A stretch of DNA of 64,000 nucleotides from contig NZ_SOBE01000003.1 of the NCBI RefSeq assembly GCF_004364285.1, positions 62,001 to 126,000 on the forward strand. The letters are read 5' to 3'. The position numbers and the translations under genes are program-made. Positions 18,085-26,167 of this stretch are shown piece by piece; the stretch's first letter is position 1; each line of letters opens with the position of its first letter. This DNA comes from Frigoribacterium sp. PhB116. Its GTDB lineage: Bacteria; Actinomycetota; Actinomycetes; Actinomycetales; Microbacteriaceae. Under the pieces are notes generated by a model, which saw only the letters and a program-made list of their open reading frames with translations, did not search any database and had not been told where the DNA came from.

Positions 18085-18105
18085 GTTGAGCCAGAACGAC
18101 TCAAG
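18085..18105. promoter_or_regulatory. HAIR operator 1 (upstream of the dnaK -35 box)
   Basis: GTTGAGC, 7 bases, ACTCAAG. Read on the minus strand it is CTTGAGT-N7-GCTCAAC, with arms identical to the clpB HAIR. Together with HAIR 2 it brackets the promoter, which would allow cooperative binding or looping. Confidence 0.88.
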
Positions 18106-18217
18106 GAGGCGCGGTGAGGGTCGGCGGGACCGGCGCCTGCCCGGCACCGTGCCCCCGCCGTGCCCCCGCCGTGCCCCCAGAGGGAGGCAGCGCCTCCTCC
18201 GCGACACCGGCGCCGAC

Positions 18218-18223
18218 TAGGTT
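18218..18223 (+). promoter_or_regulatory. -10 box of a leaderless promoter for the MFS gene
   Basis: TAGGTT ends 7 bases before the ATG at 18231. An upstream in-frame GTG at 18114 has AGGAGG before it, but the -10 position and the protein alignment favour 18231. Confidence 0.5.
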
Positions 18224-18230
18224 GACCCCC

Positions 18231-19592
18231 ATGACCGCAGCGCAGACGCTCGCCGACGCCACCCCGATCCCCCGCCGCCGGGTCGTCTCGTGGGCGCTGT
18301 GGGACTGGGGCTCCGCCGCGTTCAACGCCGTCGTCACCTCGTTCGTGTTCAGCACCTACCTCGCGAGCGGCGCCTTCGTCGACCCGGAGATCGTCGCGGC
18401 GGCGGGCGAGACCGAGGCGCTGGCCGCGAGCGCCACCGTCATCTCGACCGCGCTGACGATCGCCGGCGTGCTGATCGCGCTGCTCGCGCCGGTGCTCGGG
18501 CAGCGCAGCGACGGTTCGGGCCGTCGCAAGCTCTGGCTCGCCGTCAACACCGGACTCGTCGTCCTCGCCATGCTGGCGATGGTGTTCGTGGCCCCGGCGC
18601 CGGGCTACCTCGTCTTCGGCGCCGCGCTGCTCGCCGTCGGCAACCTCTTCTTCGAGTTCGCCAGCGTCAACTACAACGCGATGCTCGTGCAGGTCTCGAC
18701 GCCGAAGACGATCGGCAAGGTGTCCGGCTTCGGCTGGGGACTCGGCTACGTCGGGGGCATCGTCCTGCTCCTGCTCCTCCTGGTCGCCTTCCTGCAGAGC
18801 TTCGGCGTCGAGGGGCGCGGCGGCCTGTTCGGCGTCGCGACGGGCGCCGACGGCGGCTCGTGGGACGTCCGCCTGTCGATCGTCGTCTCCGCCGTGTGGT
18901 TCGCCGTCTTCGCGGTGCCGGTGCTGCTCAGCGTGCCCGAGCTGCCCGCCGCGCCGGGACGGCCTCGGGTCGGGATCGTGGGCTCGTACCGCCTCCTCGG
19001 CTCGACCATCGCGAAGCTCTGGCGCACCAACCGCCAGGTGCTGCTGTTCCTGCTGGCGAGCGCGGTGTTCCGCGACGGGCTCGCGGCCGTGTTCACGTTC
19101 GGCGCGATCATCGCGGCCCAGGTGTTCGGCTTCACGCCGAGCATGGTGATCTACTTCGCGGTCGGCGCGAACCTCGTCGCCGGCATCGGCACCTTCGTCG
19201 GCGGCTGGCTCGACGACAAGGTCGGCGCCAAGACGATCATCGTCGGAGCGCTGGCGGGGCTCGTCGTCGCCGCGTTCGCGGTGCTCGCGATCGGCACGGC
19301 CACGAACCTGTTCTGGGTGTTCGGGCTCGCGCTCGCCCTGTTCGTCGGGCCGATCCAGTCGGCCAGCAGGTCGTTCCTGGCGCGGGTGACGCCTCCCGGA
19401 CGCGAGGGCGAGATCTTCGGCCTCTACGCGACGACCGGGCGCGCGGTGAGCTTCCTGGCGCCGGGGCTCTTCACGCTGTTCGTCGGGCTGACGGGCGACA
19501 CCCGGTTCGGGATCATCGGCATCGCGCTCGTGCTGCTCGCCGGCCTGGTGCTGATGCTGCCGGTCAAGACGGTGCAGCGCGCGATCGACTGA
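18231..19592 (+). CDS. UMF1/Atg22-type MFS transporter
   Basis: A 453-residue membrane protein with about 12 hydrophobic segments. The N-terminal VVSWALWDWGSAAFNAVVTSFVFSTYL is the signature of the UMF1 (Atg22-like) branch of the major facilitator superfamily. QRSDGSGRRKLW between segments 2 and 3 is the MFS motif A region. Yeast Atg22 exports amino acids from the vacuole; substrates of bacterial members are largely unknown. It is divergent from the dnaK operon, with the HAIR region between them. Confidence 0.85.
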   Translation: MTAAQTLADATPIPRRRVVSWALWDWGSAAFNAVVTSFVFSTYLASGAFVDPEIVAAAGETEALAASATVISTALTIAGVLIALLAPVLGQRSDGSGRRKLWLAVNTGLVVLAMLAMVFVAPAPGYLVFGAALLAVGNLFFEFASVNYNAMLVQVSTPKTIGKVSGFGWGLGYVGGIVLLLLLLVAFLQSFGVEGRGGLFGVATGADGGSWDVRLSIVVSAVWFAVFAVPVLLSVPELPAAPGRPRVGIVGSYRLLGSTIAKLWRTNRQVLLFLLASAVFRDGLAAVFTFGAIIAAQVFGFTPSMVIYFAVGANLVAGIGTFVGGWLDDKVGAKTIIVGALAGLVVAAFAVLAIGTATNLFWVFGLALALFVGPIQSASRSFLARVTPPGREGEIFGLYATTGRAVSFLAPGLFTLFVGLTGDTRFGIIGIALVLLAGLVLMLPVKTVQRAID

Positions 19593-19868
19593 CCCGTCTG
19601 CGCCTGCCCCTCTCTCCTCATTCAGGAAGATCGGTCCTGATCCGCGCGGCGGGGGGAGCGCGAGTCCTGAGACGTGCACGGAGCAGGAACCGCGCGAGCA
19701 GGGTTCCTGAATGCTGCGCCTCGACCGTGCCGCCCCAGGCGGAACTCAGGAGCGAAGTTCCTGAATGGTGCGCGGCGGCTCCGTGCGTCGGTCACGCCTC
19801 GTGCAGGCAGGGCCACGAGCACGACGGCCGGCCCCCACGGCGCGGGGCCAGGGCCCTAGCCTGGTCGG
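19593..19868. repeat. Intergenic cluster of TCCTGA/TCAGGA repeats
   Basis: No gene is seen here. Bases 19619-19767 hold six copies of TCCTGA or its complement. TTCCTGAATG followed by a TGCGC-type end occurs at 19704 and 19758, and its inverse CATTCAGGAA at 19619. They can fold into several alternative hairpins. Confidence 0.6.
19857..19862 (+). promoter_or_regulatory. -10 box of a leaderless promoter for the Eis-like gene
   Basis: TAGCCT ends 6 bases before the GTG at 19869. Confidence 0.5.
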
Positions 19869-21152
19869 GTGACCTCCTTCGACGACGCCTACGAGCTCCG
19901 CACCTTCCCCGCCGCGATCGACGACGACGCCACCGCCGCCTGGTTCGCCGCCTGCCGCCTGGGGTTCCACGAGAGCATCGACACCCCGGAGGGCGCGGCC
20001 GGCGACGCCCGACGCACGGTCGCCGACGCCCGCGTGCTGACGGGCGCCTGGCCCCGCGAGCCGCGGCCCGGCACCCTCGACGACGAGCAGTGGCCCGTCG
20101 CCACGTTCGAGTCGTTCGAGCGCACCCTGCACGTCGGCGGGGGCACGCTGCTGCCCGCGCACCTCATCTCGGGCGTGACGGTGCAGCCCACCCACCGCCG
20201 CCGAGGCATCCTGCGGCGCATGATGACCGACGACCTCGCCCGCGCCGCCGAGGCGGGCCTGGCCGTCGCGGCGCTCACCGCGAGCGAGGCGAGCATCTAC
20301 CGCCGGTTCGGCTTCGGCACGGCGACCCGCGAGCGCACCGTGACGATCGACCGGCGTCGCCCCGTCCGACTGCTCTCGTCGACGACGGGCACCGTCGAGC
20401 TCGTCCCGACCGCCCGCCTCGAGCCCGTCGCCCGCGAGGTCTTCGCGCGGTTCCACGCCCGCACGCCCGGCTCGATCGACCGGCCCGTCGGCAGCTGGGA
20501 CCGGCGGCTCGGGCTCGCGACGGGCGACGACCAGAAGCCCGACCGCAGCCTGCGGGGGGCCGTGCACCGCGCCTCCTCGGGTCGGGTCGACGGGTACGTC
20601 GTCTACCGCGTGACCGAGAAGCCGACCGAGACCGTGCTCGAGGTCGCCGACCTCGTGACGGCGACCGACGAGGCGTACCTCGCGCTGTGGGAGCTGCTGC
20701 TCGCGATCGACCTCGTGACGTCGATCACGTGGGCGGCCGCGCCGCTCGACGACCCGCTCGTCCACGCGCTGGAGGACGCACGGGCCCTCACCACGACGCA
20801 CGAGCAGGACCACGTCTGGTTGCGCCTGCTCGACGTGCCCGCCGCCTTCTCGGCACGGCCGTGGGCCGCCGACGGCGTCGTCACCGTCGCCGTCTCGGAC
20901 GACCTCGGCCACGCCGCGGGCACCTGGCGGCTGACGAGCGCAGGAGGCGCCGGCACTGTCGAGCGCGCCGCGGTGCGTCGCGCAGACCTCGAGGTCGACG
21001 TCGCGACCCTCGGCTCGCTGTGGCTCGGCGGCGTCGACCCGGTGACGCTCGCCGCCGCGGGGCTCGTGCGGGAGCGCCGGGCCGGCGCCGTGCAGACGCT
21101 CCGCGCGATGCTCCGGCCCGAGCGGCCGCTGTACGGCGTCACGTCGTTCTGA
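19869..21152 (+). CDS. Eis-like GNAT N-acetyltransferase
   Basis: A 427-residue protein with the three-part layout of the Eis family. An N-terminal GNAT domain carries the acetyl-CoA loop (SGVTVQPTHRRRGILRRMM, Q/RxxGxG/A-like, about residues 99-117) and SIYRRFGFGTATRE. A second degenerate GNAT domain and a C-terminal sterol-carrier-like domain follow. Family members acetylate aminoglycosides and other amines at several positions; actual substrates vary widely and cannot be assigned here. The protein ends in a hydrophobic Phe, as Eis proteins do, where the C-terminal carboxylate takes part in catalysis. Confidence 0.82.
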   Translation: MTSFDDAYELRTFPAAIDDDATAAWFAACRLGFHESIDTPEGAAGDARRTVADARVLTGAWPREPRPGTLDDEQWPVATFESFERTLHVGGGTLLPAHLISGVTVQPTHRRRGILRRMMTDDLARAAEAGLAVAALTASEASIYRRFGFGTATRERTVTIDRRRPVRLLSSTTGTVELVPTARLEPVAREVFARFHARTPGSIDRPVGSWDRRLGLATGDDQKPDRSLRGAVHRASSGRVDGYVVYRVTEKPTETVLEVADLVTATDEAYLALWELLLAIDLVTSITWAAAPLDDPLVHALEDARALTTTHEQDHVWLRLLDVPAAFSARPWAADGVVTVAVSDDLGHAAGTWRLTSAGGAGTVERAAVRRADLEVDVATLGSLWLGGVDPVTLAAAGLVRERRAGAVQTLRAMLRPERPLYGVTSF

Positions 21153-21172
21153 CCGGCGCCGGCGGCTGGCCG

Positions 21173-21241
21173 TCGCGGCGGCGCGGCCGTCGCCGCGGCC
21201 GGGCCGTCGCTGCGGCCCGACCGTCGCCGCGGCCCGACTGT
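21173..21241. repeat. Short GC-rich tandem repeat between convergent genes
   Basis: About three units of an 18-bp ggccgtcgccgcggccc-type repeat lie between the ends of the acetyltransferase and glycosidase genes. Confidence 0.5.
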
Positions 21242-21259
21242 CGGTTCGGTGCGACCGCC

Positions 21260-22444
21260 CTACGGCGCCGCGGGCAGGCCGTTCGCCCGCGCGACCTCGC
21301 CGTACCAGCGCGCGCTGGGCTTCGGCGTGCGCTCGAACGTGTCGCGGTCCCAGCCGATGAGCCCGAAGGTGGGGCGGAAGCCGCTGGCCCACTCGTAGTT
21401 GTCGAGGGCGCTCCAGTGCTGGTAGCCGAGCACCTCGATGCCCTCCTCGATCGTGGCGTGGATGCCCTCGAGCGCGCCCTGCGTGTAGGCGATGCGACGG
21501 CTGTCGTCGGCGGTCGCGATGCCGTTCTCGGTGACCATCACGGGCACGTGGCCGCTGAGCTCCCAGGCGCTGCGGATGCCCTCGGCGGCCGCGGCGGGCC
21601 AGAACTCCCAGCCGGTCAGGGTCGTCTCGAGCCCCTCGGCGACCGGTCGCGGGCCCTCGGGGCCGACGAAGGTCTGCGTGTAGGCCTGCACGCCGACGAA
21701 GTCGTCGTCCGCCGCCATCTCGCTGTACCAGTCGTCGCGGACGTAGCCGTACTCGCGCGTCTTCTCGACGGCGCCCGGCTCGTCGACGGCCTTGAAGGCC
21801 TGCGTCGCCACGGTCCAGCCCGACTTCAGGCCGTCGACCTGCGAGAGCACCTCGCGGCTGCGCTTGTGCGAGGCGAGCAGCGCGTCGGCGACCTGCAGGT
21901 CGGGGTTCGGCAGGCCGTACGCGACGAGGTTCGACGCGTCCTCTCCCCCGGCGAGCATCGCGGCGATGTTCGGCTCGTTGATGGTGCAGACGTACCGCAC
22001 GCCCTCGCTGACGACGGGCAGCGCGAGCTCGGTGTACCGCGCGAAGAGGTCGGCGGCGTCGGGCGCGCGCCAGAAGCCGTCGCGCTCGAACCAGCGCGGC
22101 ACGGTGAAGTGCATCAGCGTCACGATCGGCTCGACGCCGAACTCGTGGCAGGTCTCGACCATGCGGCGGTAGTGCGCGATCTCGGCCTTCGAGACGACGC
22201 CGCGCTCGGGCTCGATGCGCGCCCACTCGATGCTGAAGCGGTAGCTGTTGAGGCCGAGCTCGGCGAGGATCCGGATGTCGTCGCGGAACCGGTGGTAGCT
22301 GTCGGCGGCGTCGCCGCTCGGCTCGACGATCGTCGTGCCGGGGGCGTGCTCGTGCACCCACCAGTTCGAGTTCACGTTGTTGCCCTCGATCTGGTGCGCG
22401 GCGGTCGCGGCGCCCCAGAGGAAGCCGTCGGGGAAGGTCAGCAT
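21260..22444 (-). CDS. GH1 family glycosidase (beta-glucosidase-like)
   Basis: Hydrolyses beta-glycosides by the retaining mechanism. The 394-residue protein starts FPDGFLWGAATAAHQIEG, the GH1 N-terminal signature. The acid/base Glu is E157 in TINEPN and the nucleophile E306 in VTENG. It is about 50 residues shorter than typical GH1 enzymes, with shortened loops, but both catalytic residues are present. No signal peptide, so it acts inside the cell on imported sugars. It lies 35 bp after the ABC transporter genes, at the end of that operon. Substrate is probably a beta-linked disaccharide or plant glucoside (inference). Confidence 0.88.
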   Translation of the reverse strand: MLTFPDGFLWGAATAAHQIEGNNVNSNWWVHEHAPGTTIVEPSGDAADSYHRFRDDIRILAELGLNSYRFSIEWARIEPERGVVSKAEIAHYRRMVETCHEFGVEPIVTLMHFTVPRWFERDGFWRAPDAADLFARYTELALPVVSEGVRYVCTINEPNIAAMLAGGEDASNLVAYGLPNPDLQVADALLASHKRSREVLSQVDGLKSGWTVATQAFKAVDEPGAVEKTREYGYVRDDWYSEMAADDDFVGVQAYTQTFVGPEGPRPVAEGLETTLTGWEFWPAAAAEGIRSAWELSGHVPVMVTENGIATADDSRRIAYTQGALEGIHATIEEGIEVLGYQHWSALDNYEWASGFRPTFGLIGWDRDTFERTPKPSARWYGEVARANGLPAAP

Positions 22445-22479
22445 CGGGTGTCCGTTCTGGTGGTGCGGGGTCGGGCGGG

Positions 22480-24237
22480 TCAGGAGGCGCGGTGCGTGCG
22501 CCGCGGGTTCGGCACGGCGTCGAGCAGGCGCACCGTGTACGGGTCCGTCGGCCGCTGCAGCACCTCGGCGGTGCGGCCGCGCTCGACCACGGCGCCGTCA
22601 TGCAGCACCATCACGTCGTCGGTGATGAGCCGCGCGCTGAGCAGGTCGTGCGTGATGTAGAGCATCGAGACCCCCCACTGCTCGCGGAGGTCCTCGAGCA
22701 GGGCGAGCACGCCGGCCCGCAGCGACACGTCGAGCATCGAGACGGGCTCGTCCGCGATGATCACCTGCGGGTCGCTCGCGAGCGCGCGGGCGATGACGAC
22801 GCGCTGCCGCTGACCGCCGGAGAGCTGGTGCGGCAGCTTCGCCGCGAACTGCTCTACCGGCGTCAGGCCGACCGTCTCGAGCAGCTCCAGGACGCGGCGC
22901 CGCGCCTCCTGCCCTCGCAGCCCCGTGTAGTTCACGACCGGCCGGGTGAGCGTGTACTCGACGGTGTGCAGCGGGTTGAGGGCCGAGTACGGGTCCTGGA
23001 ACACCATCTGCACGTCGCTGCGCAGGTCGCGGAGGCCGCGTCCGCGGACCTTCGTGACGTCCACGTCGCCGAACGTGATGGTGCCCTCGCTCGGCTTCTC
23101 GACGCCGGTGACCATGCGCGCGATCGTGCTCTTGCCCGAGCCCGACTGGCCGACGAGGGCGAGCGACTGGCCCGGCTCGAGGGTGAACGACACGTCGCGG
23201 ACGGCCCGCACGGGCTCCTCGCCGCGACGAGGAGGCGCGTAGGTCTTGCTGACCCCGGTCACGGTGATCGCGCTCTGGGCGACCTTCGTGCTGCGCGTGC
23301 CGACGCTCGGCGTGCTGGTGGTCGTGTCGACGCGGCGCTCGCCCCGGGCCCGGCGCACCGCCCTGTCCTCGAAGCCGGGCAGCGAGACCACCTCGGCACG
23401 GGGGTCGGCGTAGTGCGACAGCAGCATCTGCGTGTACTCGTGCTGCGGGTCGGCGAGCACGTCGGCGGAGCGGCCGTCCTCGACGATGCGACCCTCGTGC
23501 ATCACGAGCACCCGCTCGGTCGCCTCGAGCACGATGCCGAGGTCGTGGCTGATCAGCACGGCCGTGAAGCCCTCGCTCTGCTGCAGCGAGATGATCGTGT
23601 CCATCACGGCGTGCTGCACGAGCACGTCGAGCGCCGTGGTCGGCTCGTCGAACACCATCAGCTGCGGCTCGAGCGACAGGGCGAGGGCGATCGAGACGCG
23701 CTGGCGCATGCCGCCGCTCAGCTCTCCGGGGAACCGCGCGAGCACCTTCGGGTCGAGCTCGACCTTCTGCACGAGCTCGGCGGCACGGGAGTCCCAGCGC
23801 TCGCGCGGCACGTGGCCGTGGGCCTTGAAGATGTCGACGAAGTGCTTGTGGATCGTGCGCACCGGGTTGAGCGCGTTCATGCCCGACTGCAGCACCATCG
23901 CGAAGCCGCCCTGGCGCTGCTGCCGCAGGGCCTCGGCGTCGAGGTCGCGGATGTCGGCGCCGTCGAAGACGATGCTGCCGCCGTTGGTGCGCGCCGGCGG
24001 CTTCTGCAGCCGCGTCAGCGCGTAGCCGAGCGTCGACTTGCCCGAGCCGGACTCGCCGACCAGGCCGACGAACTCGCCGCGGCGCAGGGAGAACGACACG
24101 TGGTCGACGGCCTGCACCGGCGTCGAGGCGGCCGACTCGTAGACGACGCTGAGGTCGCGCACGTCCAACAACGGGGCGTCGCCGGCGGTCGTCGTCGTCG
24201 AGGAGGCGGGCTGGTTCGTGAGGTCTGCGGCGGTCAT
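22480..24237 (-). CDS. Fused double ATP-binding protein of an oligopeptide/oligosaccharide-type ABC transporter
   Basis: A 585-residue protein made of two ABC ATPases in tandem (DppD-like plus DppF-like). Domain 1 has Walker A GESGSGKST, signature LSGGMRQRVSIALAL and Walker B LMVFDEPTTALD. Domain 2 has GQSGSGKST, LSGGQRQRVVIARAL and VIIADEPVSMLD. A linker of about 60 residues joins them. ATG at 24237 overlaps the stop of the preceding permease (ATGA). With two permeases and a family-5 binding protein it makes a complete importer. Confidence 0.93.
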   Translation of the reverse strand: MTAADLTNQPASSTTTTAGDAPLLDVRDLSVVYESAASTPVQAVDHVSFSLRRGEFVGLVGESGSGKSTLGYALTRLQKPPARTNGGSIVFDGADIRDLDAEALRQQRQGGFAMVLQSGMNALNPVRTIHKHFVDIFKAHGHVPRERWDSRAAELVQKVELDPKVLARFPGELSGGMRQRVSIALALSLEPQLMVFDEPTTALDVLVQHAVMDTIISLQQSEGFTAVLISHDLGIVLEATERVLVMHEGRIVEDGRSADVLADPQHEYTQMLLSHYADPRAEVVSLPGFEDRAVRRARGERRVDTTTSTPSVGTRSTKVAQSAITVTGVSKTYAPPRRGEEPVRAVRDVSFTLEPGQSLALVGQSGSGKSTIARMVTGVEKPSEGTITFGDVDVTKVRGRGLRDLRSDVQMVFQDPYSALNPLHTVEYTLTRPVVNYTGLRGQEARRRVLELLETVGLTPVEQFAAKLPHQLSGGQRQRVVIARALASDPQVIIADEPVSMLDVSLRAGVLALLEDLREQWGVSMLYITHDLLSARLITDDVMVLHDGAVVERGRTAEVLQRPTDPYTVRLLDAVPNPRRTHRAS

Positions 24238-25190
24238 CGACGCGCCTCCTTCTTCTTGGACGTGCCCTCGCGCAGGCGCGGGTTGCTGACGGCGTCGACG
24301 CCGAAGTTGATCAGCGTGAGGCTCATCGCCAGCAGGGCGATGCAGAGGCCGGGGGCGAACAGGAGGATCCACTGCCCGGTGAGCAGGGCGTTGGAGTTCT
24401 GCGCCCAGTAGAGGATCGTGCCCCAGCTGACGATCGACGAGTCGCCGAGCCCCAGGAACTCGAGGCCCGCCTCCGCCAGGATCGCGCTGGTGGCCGCTCC
24501 GAAGAACGAGCCGACGATCAGCGACGTCATGTTCGGCAGGATCTCGCGGAACACGATGCGGGTCGCGCCCTCGCCCGAGAACCGGGCGGCCTCGACGAAG
24601 TCGCGCGACCGCAGCGACTGCGTCTGGCTTCGCAGCACCCGCGCGCCCCAGGCCCAGCCGGTCACGACGATCACGGCGATGATGACCGCGATGCCGCCGT
24701 TCTGCAGGTAGGCCGCGATCACGATCATCAGGGGCAGGCCGGGGATGACGAGGAACAGGTTGACGACGAAGCCGACCACCTCGGCGGCGGGGCCGCGCAT
24801 GTAGCCCCAGCTGAGGCCGATCGCGACGGCGACGAGCGTCGCGGCGATGCCGGCCACGAAGCCGACGAACACGCTGATCCGGGCGCCCCAGATCAGCTGG
24901 CTGAGGACGTCCTCGCCGGCGGCGGTCGTGCCCATCCAGTGGGCCCAGGAGGCGTCCTGGTTGCGCTCGAACCCGTTCTCGCTGCCGCCGTAGGGGGCGA
25001 TCAGCGGGGCGAACACGGCCATCAGGACGAAGACGCCGAGGACGACGATGCCGATCTTGGCCTTGGGGTTCGACCACACGACGCCGGCGGTGCGCAGCAC
25101 GGTCTTCCAGGCGCTGGGCGCGGCCTGCTCGGCGGCGGGGCCGGCAGGGTCGCCGCCCTCGGGGAGACGGACGGACACGGTGGAGGTCAT
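24234..25190 (-). CDS. ABC transporter permease (DppC type)
   Basis: A 318-residue inner-membrane permease with six hydrophobic segments and an N-terminal DppC/OppC-type extension (WSNPKAKIGIVVLGVFVLMAVFAPLIAPYG). The cytoplasmic EAA-like loop reads DFVEAARFSGEGATRIVFREILPNM, which contacts the ATPases. It overlaps both neighbours by four bases (ATGA), a tightly coupled operon. Pairs with the DppB-type permease next to it. Confidence 0.92.
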   Translation of the reverse strand: MTSTVSVRLPEGGDPAGPAAEQAAPSAWKTVLRTAGVVWSNPKAKIGIVVLGVFVLMAVFAPLIAPYGGSENGFERNQDASWAHWMGTTAAGEDVLSQLIWGARISVFVGFVAGIAATLVAVAIGLSWGYMRGPAAEVVGFVVNLFLVIPGLPLMIVIAAYLQNGGIAVIIAVIVVTGWAWGARVLRSQTQSLRSRDFVEAARFSGEGATRIVFREILPNMTSLIVGSFFGAATSAILAEAGLEFLGLGDSSIVSWGTILYWAQNSNALLTGQWILLFAPGLCIALLAMSLTLINFGVDAVSNPRLREGTSKKKEARR

Positions 25191-26167
25191 CGGCGGGTCC
25201 TTGGGTCGAGCACGCCGTACAAGATGTCGACGAGGAAGTTGGCGACGAGCACGCTCACGGTGATCATCAGGAAGAGGGCCTGCATCAGCGGGTAGTCCTG
25301 GCCGATGACGGCGTTGAACAGCAGGTAGCCGATGCCGGGGTAGCCGAAGACCTGCTCGACGAGGATCGAGCCGCCGACCACCCCGCCGAGGGCGAGGCCG
25401 AAGCCGGTGAGGTTCGGCAGGATCGCGTTGCGGGCGGCGTAGCGGACGGCGACCGTCCGGCCCTTCAGGCCGTTCGCCTCCGCGAAGGTCACGTAGTCGT
25501 CGCCGAGCGTGTTGATCATCGCGTTCCGCATGCCGAGGATCCAGCCGCCGAGGCTCGTGACGAGGATCGTCACCGCCGGCAGCACCGCGTGCAGCAGGGC
25601 GTCGCCGACGAACCCGGGCGTGAAGCCCGGCGTGGTCGTCGCGCCGTAGGCCCCCGTGGTCGGGAACCAGTGCAGCACGTAGCCGAGGAAGAAGAGGAGG
25701 AGCAGAGCCGTCCAGAAGTACGGGAACGTGCTCATGAAGCTGCCCGAGAGCGTCGGCAGCGAGTCGAGCCAGGTGCCGCGCTTCCAGGCCGCGGCGACGC
25801 CGATCAGGGTGCCGACCACGAAGGCGATCACGGTGCACGCGCCGACGAGGATCAGCGTGTACGGCAGAGCCTGCCCGACGAGGTGCCCGACCGTCTCGGG
25901 GAAGAACGTGTAGCTCGTCCCGAAGTCGAGCCGGACGACCTGGCCGAGGTAGGCGACGTACTGCTGCAGCACGTTGCCGTCGGGCACGCCGAGCTGGGCC
26001 TCGATGGCGGCACGGGTCGCCTCGGTCACGGGGCCGTTCTGCGAGAGCTTCGCGATCGCGGCGTCGGTGGGGTCGCCGGGCATCAGCCGCGGCAAGATGA
26101 AGTTGAGCGTCACCGCCGCCCACAGGGTGAGGACGAAGAGGCCGAGCTTCTGGGCTGCGTACTTCAC
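25187..26167 (-). CDS. ABC transporter permease (DppB type)
   Basis: A 326-residue permease with the DppB/OppB N-terminal signature (KLGLFVLTLWAAVTLNFILPRLMPGDP), six membrane segments and the loop YVTFAEANGLKGRTVAVRYAARNAILP. It overlaps the stop of the binding-protein gene by four bases. Transport direction is import, based on the partner binding protein. Confidence 0.92.
   Translation of the reverse strand: MKYAAQKLGLFVLTLWAAVTLNFILPRLMPGDPTDAAIAKLSQNGPVTEATRAAIEAQLGVPDGNVLQQYVAYLGQVVRLDFGTSYTFFPETVGHLVGQALPYTLILVGACTVIAFVVGTLIGVAAAWKRGTWLDSLPTLSGSFMSTFPYFWTALLLLFFLGYVLHWFPTTGAYGATTTPGFTPGFVGDALLHAVLPAVTILVTSLGGWILGMRNAMINTLGDDYVTFAEANGLKGRTVAVRYAARNAILPNLTGFGLALGGVVGGSILVEQVFGYPGIGYLLFNAVIGQDYPLMQALFLMITVSVLVANFLVDILYGVLDPRTRR

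Noticed and set aside
18114-18230. GTG at 18114 with AGGAGG upstream as the start of the MFS gene
   Set aside because: The added 39 residues are Pro/Gly/Ala-rich and unlike the family N-terminus, the start would lie just beyond a HAIR repeat, and TAGGTT at 18218 fits a leaderless start at 18231. The AGGAGG belongs to the widespread octamer.
18290-22660. A rightward frame of more than 1,400 codons across three genes
   Set aside because: It overlaps the MFS, acetyltransferase and GH1 genes in a wrong frame; the product is Arg/Gly-rich with no domain.
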